NCBI GenBank assembly: GCA_022577435.1
Contig: JAKOON010000032.1
Coordinates: 1,488,001-1,552,000 of the forward strand
DNA: 64,000 bases
Direction of reading: 5' to 3'
From: Embiotoca jacksoni
Lineage: Eukaryota; Chordata; Actinopteri; Embiotocidae
Under the pieces are notes generated by a model. The model was not told the origin of the DNA. It worked only from the letters and a program-made list of their open reading frames with translations, and did not search any database. Below, piece after piece: positions 1-11,300 of this stretch. The first letter of the stretch is position 1. Each line of letters opens with the position of its first letter. Made by a program: the position numbers and the translations under genes.

Positions 1-49
1 TGATTGATTGACAGGCCTGTGGTGCAGTCAGGTTATGGATAATGTAAGG

Positions 50-232
50 CGGGAGGTGGTATCGCCAGGTTTCCAATTAGATCGAGTCAGATTCCCCCCT
101 AGCGTGCCTAAATATGGTCACTACCGGATCCAAACCGCTCGGGACTAGCAAAATGGCGCCGGCCAAATTCTGAACTCGAGGCTTTAAAATGGCCGTTCAC
201 AAACCAATGGGTGACGTCACTATTGGTTGCCG
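50..232 (+). repeat. Dispersed teleost repeat, copy A
   Basis: This segment, containing AAATGGCGCCGGCCAAATTC, GAACTCGAGGCTT and CCAATGGGTGACGTCAC, aligns along its length with the reverse complement of 17461-17640. I recognise the CGAACTCGAGGCTT...CCAATGGGTGACGTCA signature from many fish genomes as a short non-autonomous interspersed element. It shows no coding capacity. Confidence 0.7.
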
Positions 233-2592
233 CTTGGTTCTGACAAAGGTACTTTAGGACTAATAAATATAAAATCCCAAATATATAATTTAACTTGCCT
301 TTGTTACATGATTTGGGATATTTTTCTTTCAGTTTGTGTAAAAACAGCCTAAAGTTTGGGACCAGCGAAGCCATTTCTACACTTCAGCTCCAACAATCTG
401 TATAGACAAGAACACGGGTCTCAACACTATAAATTCAAAAAAATGTATAGCTTTGGCCCCGCTGTTGCAGTGCAGAGAAAAAAAATATTGTACTTATCTT
501 ATTTACCTAATTTATGAGCACCAATTTTTTTTTCTGTTCAGTGTGAAAGTCTCTCTGATCTGGTGTGTTTCACTCAACCCTCCATGTCCCACCATCGTTA
601 CATTCACACGAGCGGAGCGGACAATGGTGAAAGACAGCGAGGGGAGATTGTCCACACGTTAATTGATGAATGAATAATGCTTAATTTGACTGTATCCTGC
701 CCAAGTATGTCTGTCTGTGGGAAAGATGGCATATTGCTCCAACCTTTAGCGAGCTGCTCAGGAATGGGTAACGAGCTACTGTAGCGTGCCTCAGAATTAG
801 GTCTCGAAAATGTTTTGATAAGAGGGACAATCTTTTTATTTCTGGAGCAGCAGGGATCACTTTTGGCTGACAAATACTCTGTCCACAGTTTAGCCTTAAG
901 CAATCTGCTCTTGTAGACGTCAACCTTAAAAAGACAGAGCAGCACAGTGCCTTTCAAACTGCCTCTCATTTTTGTTTCTCTTGCCCCTGGTTGTCATGCA
1001 GTCTCAGCCTATTAACTGTGGTATATTATCACACTAGATGACACTGTTGTCGGGTCATCTCTATCGCCTTGAAAACACCCAAGGCTTAATATTGGTTCAG
1101 ATCACTGAAGATGAATTGTTTAGAAGGAACAGTGTACTGTGGAAGCACATGACATGGTGAGGATTTTAGGAAAATGTAGCATGCAACAATGAGCAAAGAA
1201 GATCATTTGAGCATGACAACTGTTTTCTCGATCATCCATGCCCACAGTGGGAAACTGTGAAAACGTAGAGCCAGATCCTTTGATTTTTAAACAAACTGAG
1301 TGAAACTTCCTGAAAAATCTGGAGTTAAAATAAGAAAAAGATCTGTATTCAGAGAGCTTTGCAGCATTCTGCACCAAATTTGTTTAACTATTTTGGGAGT
1401 GTTGATGACATAAGAGAACACATCTGACTGACTGAAGAATATCGGGAAACCGGAAAGACTGGTCTGCCCTCTTTGCACTGAAAGTGAATGAATATTAAGT
1501 GATATTATGTGAGGAGACTTGGTCACAGACAGCTTCTGACAAGTCCATTTAATCTAAAACAATAGTTCTGTTCCACATGATGTACTTGTGTACTAATTTT
1601 GAGAGCATCAGTGCGTTGACACTGTCAGGATGATGCACCCAAAACAGTCCGAAAAAGAAGTGTGAAACGCCGGACACTTTAATGCTAAACGGTCGCCATC
1701 TTGGCTACGTAGCGGAAGGGGCGGGGCCACCGGCGTCAATCATTTTCAGAATCTGCTGCTGGACCGAAGAATCGGTGGGTGCGTTTATTGAGTGTGTTAA
1801 ACAGAGGGAACAAAAACACATACAATTCTGGGTCAAATTATTAAAGCTGTAGATATTTTGCAGGGTGACATTCACATGCTTTAGGTCATTTCCAGTCAGT
1901 GCAGAACAGTAGTGTGCGATTTGAAACAATGCTACTCTGTAGAAACTCCTGCACTAAACAAGTAAGAATCCTAATATATAAGAGCACTACTTATTAGTGT
2001 ACTAAGGGAAGTATGTCGTTTGGAACACAGCAGCAGTGTCGGGCACATATAGGCCGACCATTATCTGAAAAAAACCACCGACATTTTCTGTACTATTCAC
2101 TGAATAACATACTAGAGATAAAGAGATGGCAGAAAACTGACTGGAAACTTTCAGGTTAGCTTAAAAAGCAGCGGGAGGTGTGAAAACAACAATAAAATAA
2201 ATACAAGTAAACTTGAGATTAACAGATGATTAAGCATCTACATTGAGGTTGAAGGTTGCTCACACACACACACATATAACATAAAGATCCAAAGAACTGT
2301 GTGGGATAGCCCTCATAAAGATCAAACTTTACATGAAGTCAAACAGATTGATCATGTTGTGGAGGATCTGAGAGTGGAGAGTATTTTAATAGTTTGTTCC
2401 TTTTTTATGTCTTTTATTTTGGACGTTTTGTCACTGCAGTCGGTGCTTTTCCTGTTACGCCTTTGTTTTGAAGGTACAAAACCGGAAGTAGGTAGTAAGG
2501 AGCGGTACGAAATGAAAACTCGCTAAAGGGACGGGAAGAAGTTTTAAAAAAGGAAGAAGGCTACGGTTTTGTTAGTTCAGCACTTGGGCAAT

Positions 2593-2956
2593 ATGGGCAC
2601 AAGGTGAGTACCTGTTCAAGCTCAGTGTGGAAAATATTGTTTTAGGTTGCTACGGTTTTCCTGTTTTTGTGTCATCAGTGAAAGAGCTCAAGCTAACAAA
2701 CTTGTTTCCACTGGAATGCACCAGCGCGTCGTTATATGGAGCATGTTAGCGGGAAAGATAGGGAAGATGCTAAACAGTGTTCAATAACATTTGTCTTTAT
2801 TTATTTTTTTCTTCATAGCTCTTACGGTGTGTTCAAAGTAATTCATGGATTCAAGTCCAGTTCAATAAAGATAAATGAACCAACAGTTAAAGACGCCAGG
2901 CCATCATTCAGCCGGGGATGCTGCAGTCACCGTGTCACTACTGTTCTTGTTTGTTA
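2593..2956 (+). other. Possible two-exon mini-ORF or transcript, unrecognised
   Basis: An ATG at 2593 (ATGGGCACAAG) is followed at once by a good donor, GTGAGTA, at 2604. A pyrimidine-rich acceptor ending in CATAG lies at 2818. Joining 2593-2603 to 2819-2956 gives an open frame of about 50 codons starting MGTSSYGVFKVIHG and ending with TAG. An ETS-like ACCGGAAGTA element lies near 2480, about 110 bp upstream, which would suit a promoter. I recognise no family. The frame is short and could be chance, or part of a lncRNA. It runs opposite to slc12a7, inside that gene's first intron. Confidence 0.2.
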
Positions 2957-3089
2957 GGGGGTCTCTATCTTTATCCTGGTGTTCAGCGAGTGAAACACAC
3001 CTCGATCAGATCGAGATCAGCCGACGATCTTCCACCTCTTCACACTGAAAACATCTTTGGCTGCTTTTCTTTGTATTAGTGGTTGCTCT

Positions 3090-3420
3090 GGTAAACGATG
3101 AATTGCCGTCTTGAAGGTTGTAATGCATTTGGCAGGATCCAAGCGCACATCATGCTCCTGTATACATCATGTCTGCATTCATTGTGTTGCTACCACCTTC
3201 TGTTCAGGTGTGCCCAAACCATAACACACATGTCAAACATGGTGATGCTTTAGGTCGTGAGCTATTCCTTTTGTGCCCTCTACCTTTTTCTCTATTTTTT
3301 TAGAGGTTGACTTTTTGATCAGTCCACAGAACTGGTTTGTTTCTGAATATTTTTGCGTACATAAACTCTGGTCTTTGCTACATGAATGAAGAAGTTTTAC
3401 TGTCAGTTGCTCTCCAGACA
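3090..3420 (-). mobile_element. Probable Tc1-type transposase relic
   Basis: On the minus strand, broken frames read TNQFCGLIKKSTS, GTKGIAHDLKHHHV and, in another frame, MCVMVWA. They resemble the central part of fish Tc1/mariner transposases (a W-S/T-D-E/Q-K-V-N-L-like block followed by DPKHT and SVMVWG). Frameshifts and stops make it inactive. No terminal repeats were found. The assignment is tentative. Confidence 0.4.
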
Positions 3421-6400
3421 TTTTCTGTTTCTCTCCTCCCTTTTAATAAGATGTTCCCGCATAAACTGTGCACTCATAGTTAGCAATATGCAAAAATAAA
3501 GTTCACATGCATCTCCTTTAATCCTTTCATCCTCATAACAACGTCATATTGCTGAGCTGTCTCTTGGACTCTGGAGTCTATGATATAAACTGTAGGTGTG
3601 TAGATGTACAATGAGCATTCATTTCCTGAAGCTGATCTTTACTTTCAAAACTACTGTAACTATGGTTTTAATTCATGCATCAACAAAATCTAATGCTGAT
3701 CTTAATTTATGCACTCCCATCAGTCTCAGCCTGTTTAATTGATTGTTAATTTATATTTAAGAGAAGTCAAAAGGCTGAACGATTGATAAAGTGTGAAATC
3801 TAGAAAAAGCAGTTAAACACACACAAGCAGACACACATCACACACCTCAAGCCTTACACCGAAGAGTGTACACTGGTTTTAACATTGCATTTATTTATCA
3901 CATTTATTCTGAGTTTAAAGGAGTAAAAAAATTCAAAAAAAGACTTAAATGCAGTAATTGTGTTGACCAGCAGATGTCCATATTTCTTTATACACAACAT
4001 CACAGTGTCTGAGAAACTCAGTTCATCAAGTACGTTACAGTGTGTTCAACTCTATTTATTGTCAGTTAATTTTTAGACATCAATTAATGGAGTACAACAT
4101 GTGTAATATGACACGTGTGTTATTATTTTTTGGTATTATAATTTATTTTGAACCAATCTTGCGCTAAAAGTTACGAAACAAATCATAACAGTGATTTCGC
4201 TTTGAAAAATCGACTGTCTGTTACTGTAATATCAAATCCAAGCGCTAAATCTTTTGTAAATATAATCTCTTTAAATGCTTTTTAAATCATATTGATTCAA
4301 CACACAGGCCTTGTATATGTACAAAGTGCTGTCTCTTTTCACCGGTAATGTGCGTAAAACTGATGTTCCTCATTCCCATGATGAGACCACATTTTCCATG
4401 AACCCTGTCCATTTGTTCTGGCTGTTCCATTTTATCCGATCAACCAGTCTGTGGTTTGTTTTGATCATGATGAAACAAGAAGCAGCACAGCCTTGCTGGC
4501 TGTAAATAAGGAGTTATTTTTGGTAATAAAAACAGATATATGTTAAACAACAATTTGAAAAATGACACTAAACGTGTCCTAGAAGTAGTGCCTCTTGTGT
4601 TTTTTGGTTTCCTTTGCCATAAAGCGTGTAAGACCAGTCGGGTATGTAAAAATGATCGCCCTAATTACAACCACTTTCATGATTTCTAAATAACTATGTT
4701 GCATTTGGGAGTGACCCTCCTGACTCCAAAATTTGGGAAAACAAGTTTTTGGTAGAAATAACAGCAGTAAATCAAAAGTCATGATGTGCCTTGCAGTTAA
4801 CCCATTATGTCCATTACACTTCCTACACCATTAAGTGATGGGCCAACTGAAGAAAAGTCTCAAGGAACTGAACTAAAAATAAACTTCCTTCAGAATCACT
4901 GCACAAGAGAAGTTTGTCAGCAGTATGGCAGCTTCTATTGGCAGTGTGCCCACCTCACAAGGTTAGCACGTGGGAAACAAGGCTAAATATGATTAACAAT
5001 GTTGGGAGTTACATGGCAAGAGGCAATGGCATTATAATCTCATGGTTTTGCTTCAGTGATTACATCCTAACCCTGAAAAAGAGAGGAGGACCCATTCAAG
5101 TTTGGCAGTAATATTCAGCCACTGCAATAAAGGTAGAAAATATTTTAATCAAATTGCATTTTAAATGAAAGGTCACGATAAATGGGTCTTAAAATAGTAG
5201 TCGGACATTTCAAGAATGCCTGGCAGAGTTAAATGAGACGATTGATAAAAACATGCATGCATGAAATATGCTGATACCATGAGCTGCTGATTTGAAAACA
5301 GCACAAAGACTGGGTCTGTCAACTGTTACAAAATCCACCTACTAGCACCCATAAATCTATTTTCAGTTTTTGTGCTAAACTGAGCGAAGAGCGCAATGGC
5401 CCTTATATTTCTCATCGCGACATAACTGTGGTATTCATTTTCCTACTTGATTTTCTTTTAGATAACCCTCATTTTATTCCTCTCCATTCTCACTTTTTAC
5501 TGCAACCCTGAAACTAAAATTTCTTCATCTGCTTGTGTTAGTTTACGTTAAAGTGTCCTCATTTTAAAAGTAACTCTTGACTTCAAGCAACACAGTCAAT
5601 CATTATTGATGAACTAATCTGAATGCATGTAAGAACCTGTCAGTAAACTGCTTCTATACAGCAACCAAGACAGCAATATACTGTGTGTTATGTGCAGCCG
5701 TAATCTTATACTATAATCAGAAAGTTGGACAATATGGAACCTGACACATGTCACAGGGGACTGCTTTGGAAAATGACTGTACAGAGATGTCATTGTTCAT
5801 ACAGATTGCATCTTGTCTAATCAGCACTGTGTGTGTCTATCTGAGGGTGTGTGTCCTTCTGAGCTCTGCACATTCTGTGTCTTCTGCCTGTATCAGCAGG
5901 ACATACAGTAAAACAAATAAGCATTCGGAACCATTGCACTGCACGAACAAAGTTGAATGTTTAATCATTTACATCAATCTCAATAAAGGGATAGTTTAGT
6001 TGAGAGGGTGAGAGACCACAGTGACATCATCAACCTTGATGGTCTCATCGAGGTAATCTCACTTTGTGCTTGAGACTGCAAAGTTTAGGTGCAGGTCTTG
6101 AAAAATGTGTGTGTTTATAAGCAAGGGAGGGTATAATAGAAGCATGCTAATGAGTTGAATTGTGGGATTTGATGCTTTTGACACTTAGTCGGGATTAAAT
6201 AAACTCAACAAGTATATTCTAATAGTAGATTCAACACCAAACAAAATAATAAACATATTGCAGTCTTTTTTTGGGACAGTTGCTTCTGTAAGATGTGCAT
6301 TCAAATACTGTAATGCTTTCAACAACAAGTGTGTGTATCCATCCATCCATCCATCCATCCATGCAAAATTGGCAGCAGCAGGTTAAGAAAGTTTGTTCAT

Positions 6401-6424
6401 AAATCCCTCTCCCCAGCTATGTTA

Positions 6425-6850
6425 TCCATCTCCTCATGAGGGATCCCGAGGTATTCCCAGACCAGATGAGACACTTAATCAGTCCAGTGTGTTCAAGGTC
6501 CAGTTGGAAGTGCTCAGAAAGCCTCCGATGGAAGACGCCCAAGCAGCATCATAATCACATGCTCAAACCACTTCTACTGGTTCCTTTTTGTGGAGTGGCG
6601 GACCATGAGCTCCCTCCAAAAACATGCACCTCAGGTCAGGTTACCTGGTGCCGCGCTAGTGGCAGCCTGCTGCAGCATCTCCCCCCTGAGAGCCCCCCTG
6701 CTGTAGTGAAGAAGAAATTTCCCCTCGGGGATTAATAAAGTGTATAAAATCAAAATCAAAATCAAATCCAGGTGACTGAACTCCTCACGAAAGCCCCTAC
6801 AGGGAAAACAAATTTTGGCCCCATGTATTCACAAACCTCATAATTGCGAT
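6425..6850 (+). repeat. Mosaic retroposon fragments
   Basis: The segment from GAGGGATCCCGAGGTATTCC to about 6590, and the later piece with CAAAAGCTCATGGCCATAGG, belong to one repeat family that is also present at about 27430-27790. Between them is a different tail, AAATTTCCCCTCGGGGATTAATAAAG, followed by ATCAAA repeats. That tail is the typical 3' end of a fish non-LTR element. The order suggests one insertion inside another. Confidence 0.55.
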
Positions 6851-8316
6851 CGCAACCAAAAGCTCATGGCCATAGGTGATGATTGGAACATAACAACACA
6901 GATAGACTGAAAGCTTGGCCTTACTGCTGATGCTGCACCAACCTGCTGATGCTGCACCAACCTGCTTGACAACAACAATCATGCTATGGTGGATTATGCT
7001 GCAACATGCAAATATGAAGATAAGCACAACTCGCCTTGGCCACATGTAGAGTCAGAAGGGTGGCATGGGCCATGGATTACTGAACAGTCCGGTCTCAAAG
7101 AAATGCCAAATGAGACAAAATGACCACACCAACACATGGACCAGAAAGAGATGCAAAATGGCCCGAAAGAGCTGTGAAAGAATCCCAGAGAGACAAAAGA
7201 ACCACAAACAGGTGCGAAAGGATGAACAAGGCCTCAGCTAAAGCTAAAACTGAATTTACAGTCGAATTATTCCCTATGAGTAAAAATATATTTCTGTTCA
7301 TGACATGATATCTGTGGAACAGGCAGTTACTAAATAACTAAATAGCTTCTTTACCAACAAATCAAAGTTGACCTTACAAACAAAATGGCTGATTGCTGTG
7401 AGTTAGCGTGTCCTTGTGATCTTTATGTTCACGCCCACACACACATGGAGTTGGTGTTCTTCCCCCTTTAGCTAGAAGCTAGTTTTAACCAATGTAGTGA
7501 TGTACCAGTTTTGAAAAACATTTGTTAAATTGACTGTTACTGGGATCAATGCGACAATTAGTTATGATGTTGGTTTTGGGTGATATAATATTATTATATG
7601 AATGGAAATGTACATTTCATTTATTGGCTGACAGACATAAAATTCATATTAAATGGATTAAAAAAAAACATTTAGTTCATCTTGTGTAGTTCTGCTGGTT
7701 GATGCTACAATTTCTCTTTCGATGGAGATTAAGGCAGTGCAGAGTATATGCATATTTTAGGATATTATGTGATGATGTGGCAATCATTTTTGGGGGATTA
7801 CATAATCAGCCTTAAATTACATAAAATTCTATCTTTTACAGTTTGACAGCCTAAAACCCTTTTTCACAACTTCACTGCTTCTTTAGTTACTGCACTCCAC
7901 TGTCCTATTGGTTAAATTGTTTTATAATAAATACACAATATTCTATTGCCTACAGTACAGCCATGATGAAGCAAAGAGCCCCAACCATCAATCAGGGTCG
8001 CACAGACGTAAGCGAGGGCACACAGGCCCTTCACACTAAATAACCTGCAGGTTCTGGCGAGTTGAACCCAAAAATTGTGTGTGTGTCTTTGTGAGTGTGT
8101 AAAGCATGTGCCTGCCTTAACATGTATTTGATTGTGTCAGCATACTTCCGTTTGTACATGTTCAATTACACAATGACGCAATTCAGTTTATCAAACTTGC
8201 TCACCTATCCTTACCAGAGTGCATGCTGGGATAGCCCCCCTGATAACCCCATAAATGGATCCCCCCCTTAGCATATGTGCAAGCAAGCAAGTCAAAGTCT
8301 CACAGCTGAGTCCTAC

Positions 8317-8455
8317 CTGAGAGAGGTTCTTGTGAGTTGCCTACATCATCTTCCTCAGCGAAGATTTTGCCCAGACTGATAGGTTTGCCTCCTTCTGCTG
8401 CATCCCCGCTTTTGCTGCCATCCTCCACCGGCACCACAGTGAAGTTTGTTGGCAT
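8317..8455 (-). CDS. slc12a7: slc12a7 (KCC4 potassium-chloride cotransporter), first coding exon only
   Basis: The minus-strand ATG at 8455 opens a 46-codon exon beginning MPTNFTVVPVEDG, the distinctive N-terminus of SLC12A7/KCC4 (human begins MPTNFTVVPVE). It ends in phase 1 with CTCAG|GTAGG, the donor GT lying at 8316-8315. In human SLC12A7 the first exon also ends on a split glycine codon just before DGNPRE, so boundary and phase fit. KCC4 is an electroneutral K+/Cl- symporter of the plasma membrane used in volume regulation and epithelial transport. Only the cytosolic N-terminal tail is encoded here; the transmembrane exons would lie beyond the left edge. I searched the minus strand of 1-8300 for the conserved second exon (GKNMALFEEEM) and did not see it. 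The middle of the exon (SKSGDAAEGGKPISLGKIF) diverges from the mammalian sequence, as KCC N-tails usually do. ATG context is AAGATGC. Confidence 0.8.
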
Positions 8456-9167
8456 CTTGGTTGTTCTTTTAACCAGAAGAAACTATGAAGAGTTGTCCAA
8501 TGATAAAAAAAAACAAAAACAAAAAAAAAACAAAGACAGGATGACACTAGTGGCTGGACTTTCACCCCCACGGGCAAGACAAAAAAAAAAAAATCAAAGG
8601 GAGGCAAAATGAAAAGACTTGAACCCTCTCAGGGTCCCTGGTGAGGCAGTTCAACTTTCAGTTTCACTACAACATATCACTTCATATCTTCTTTTTTTTT
8701 TCTCCTTGCAGTATAATCCAGTGTCCTTAAACTCTCGGTAAAAGTACCACCACCTCCTACACATGAGGCAGGCCAAAGTTCTCCAGTGTAGTCTCTCTCC
8801 TTGTTCCTTTCCCTCTCTTTCCCCCCCACTGCTCCAAGACTATTGCCCCATGTGACCCTCTGTTTACCATATGAACAGGGAATCCTGCAGCTCCTCCCTC
8901 TACAACCGTGCCACTTCTCTCTCTCACCTCTGTAATGCCAGAAGGTGGAGAAACAAACTCCTAAGTATCTATAAAAGTATCCAACTTATCTTTAAAATCC
9001 ACTAAAAAAAAAAAGAAACACCTGGATGATATTTAACAATTTAAACACGAAGTCTTTCCTTTTCTCTTCCCTTTTCTCTTTGGTGTTGTTTCCTCTTCTC
9101 CCTTCAGGCTGGTATACTTGCCGTTTCTGGTTTTCTTCCAGGTAAACAAAAAGGGCGTTACCTTTCC

Positions 9168-9185
9168 CACAGTGCATTATGGGTA
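9168..9185 (-). promoter_or_regulatory. Candidate ZNF143/Staf site upstream of slc12a7
   Basis: On the minus strand the site reads TACCCATAATGCACTGTG. This fits the published Staf/ZNF143 consensus (YWCCCRNMATSCMYYRCR) with one mismatch near its 3' end. It lies about 715 bp upstream of the slc12a7 start codon and in the same orientation. Such sites usually sit close to transcription starts, so it suggests that the 5' UTR or first promoter lies near 9.1 kb. No TATA element is obvious. This is a motif match only. Confidence 0.4.
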
Positions 9186-9891
9186 GTGGGGAAGTGCTGC
9201 TGTTTAACATAGGCATGAAACCAGAGGCACTCAAGCGCAAACACATTGTAGCAGCAAAGGAAACACCTTGGAAACCTTGAACACAAAACTTTCCCCTGTA
9301 TTTTGAGTACCAGCAGAAACTACAATGGAGGGTGGGGCTCGGGGGAAAGCAGTGAGCTTTAAATAACAATGCTCACCGGTAAACATGAATTGTTTTCTGT
9401 TTGTGGGAATGATCAATTTATTGGCACATTTACTCACGGATGTTTTAAACAGTTGGGATCTTTGTCTTGATGTGCTGTAAGCTCAATGGAAATGTATTAT
9501 ATATTACATATACAGGTGAATGTAACTTTAAAAAGTGAGTCATGTATAACATTTAAATTTCTACTTGTCAGCATGTGTTTCTGTAGCATTTCTGTTAGTG
9601 GTATAATGTTAAAAAACAAACAAAAACCAGCCATCATTTGAAAATACTTTTTTGGTTGTTTTTTTTGGGTTAAGACCTACAAAATCTTCAAACACACAAT
9701 TATGACTCACCATTGATCCTCATTTTTTTTTTCATTAAGCTGGTAATTACACAGCAAATAATGTTACTTGAATTTTTAAAGAGGTTTTTTTTCTTGGTGG
9801 TTACATACATGCCTTCAAGCTCTATGAATTATTTAATGTACTTTTACACCAATAAATACACAGCTAATCTAAGAGAAGCTATTCAATGTAA

Positions 9892-10190
9892 TTAAACTTT
9901 ATTTATATAGCGCCAAATCACAACATAGGTTATTTCATGGCACTTAACACATTAAAGTCCTTACAGCAAGACGTTACAATATTATACAGAGAAACCCAAC
10001 AATTCAACAATTCCCACATAAGCTAGGAGGGAAAAAACTCCTCTTTAAGGGAGAAAAACCTCCAGCAGAGGGAAGAAAAACTCCCTTTAACAGGAAGAAA
10101 CCTCCGACAGAACCAGGCTCAGAGGTGGGCGGCCATCTGCCTCGACCGGTTGGGGTGAGAGGAGAGCAGAGAGAGAAAAGAACAGCATAG
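9892..10190 (+). repeat. Teleost interspersed repeat, copy with 5' end
   Basis: It begins AACTTTATTTATATAGCGCC and continues with AAATCACAAC, CTCCAGCAGAGGGAAG, GAAGAAACCTCCGACAGAAC and TGGGCGGCCATCTGCC, an order that I recognise from many teleost genomes. A reverse-strand fragment of the same family is at about 39050-39165. Confidence 0.65.
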
Positions 10191-10954
10191 AGATAGAAGA
10201 GGAGAACTGTTGGTGGAGACGACAAGTGCAGGGCAGAGACATGCAGCTCCATGACGGGACATCTGCAAAAGAAAGAAGAGAAACTACGCGAGCGAAGGAA
10301 CTGAATGGAGACAACAGACAATAAGAAAAAGCTATGGGACAATAATATAGTTATTACACCTGAAGCAGAGGAAAGTATCAGCAAGTAGTTTTGCTGCCAC
10401 ATTCTTTCGTAAGTGTTTTTTTTTTTTATCAGCCTCACCTACATCATGTTTTATTAAGAATTCTTCATGACACTAGTTAACTAAGATTTTTTATTTTTTT
10501 TTTTTAAACTGGTCCTTGTGTGTTTTTCCACACTAAATTCAAATCATTTTCAGAATTTCTCTGTCACTCACGCTGTTCCAGTACACTTACATGGACATGG
10601 ACAGTGGTAACTTACCAAAGGAAAGTGGAGCTCATCTGTGTTGGGAGACATTATGGCCGGATACAGCTGGACAATAAAGATGGATGTTCCGGAGGCCAAA
10701 AATCAAACACTTGTACATGTTAAATTCTTTACCCTCTAGGGCTTTTTCTCATGCGATTATTTCGAACATCAATAGATTTCTCTAACATAAGTATTACATG
10801 GCAAAACAGTGATTTTCTTTTTGAAAGGAGGTACATTTTTCTGGGCTTTCGCACCATGTGTAAAAACATCAACCTCTCACACAGTGTGACATTAAAACTC
10901 CTGATGAAAACATTGATTGTTTGTCTGCAGTCCAGAGCTGTCACACATTTAAAA

Positions 10955-11300
10955 AATGTGGCAAATCGTGAAATGAAAAATACGACACAGGAGACCCTGA
11001 ATTGATGAGCAACTGAAATCCTCTATCGGGAAAGAATGGGACAATATTTCACTTTCAAAACTCATTCAACTGGTCTCTTAAGACCCCAAACATTTCCAGA
11101 GAGTTGTTAGAAGAAGAGGTGGTGCAAAACAGCCTCCCGTCCCAATATATTTGCTGGAATCAAATCTAAAATTTCTCCATTTCAGAATTCAAAATGTTGT
11201 CTTTGGTCTATTTTGAATTAAATATCGGTTAATGTGATTTGCAAATCATTGCATTCTGTTTTGATTTACATTTTACACACCATCCCAACTTTTTTTCATA
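10955..11300 (+). mobile_element. 3' end of a Tc1/mariner-like DNA transposon relic
   Basis: The text around 10990-11130 (AGCAACTGAAATCCTCTATC, CAAAACTCATTCAACTGGTC) is a decayed version of the C-terminal end of a fish transposase (EQLKS...I...EW...F...L.QLV). It is followed by the typical tail CAAATCATTGCATTCTGTTT and ATTTACATTTTACACACC, then CCCAACTTTTTT. The reading frame is disrupted. The element is 5'-truncated or diverged beyond recognition to the left. Confidence 0.5.

Larger units (their letters stand above)
1..8316 (-). other. slc12a7: slc12a7 intron 1, partial, repeat-bearing
   Basis: The stretch left of the slc12a7 first-exon donor has no exon I can assign to that gene, so intron 1 is at least 8.3 kb. 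It holds a dispersed repeat at the left edge, a probable Tc1-type transposase relic near 3.1-3.4 kb, a short CATC repeat at about 6340-6361 and a mosaic of retroposon pieces at 6.4-6.85 kb. One possible spliced mini-ORF on the opposite strand (2593-2956) is listed separately. The rest is AT-rich sequence with no recognisable coding content. Confidence 0.6.

Noticed and set aside
8216..8234. Second ZNF143-like motif, GTGCATGCTGGGATAG, just inside slc12a7 intron 1
   Set aside because: It is followed by CCCCCCTGATAACCCCATAA, and the whole resembles a very common fish retroposon that itself contains GCATGCTGGGATAG. The match is more likely repeat-derived than regulatory.
8337..8612. Open plus-strand frame over the slc12a7 first exon
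   Set aside because: It is the antisense shadow of the KCC4 N-terminal exon plus a low-complexity AAAC stretch. The minus-strand reading has the family N-terminus and a proper donor.
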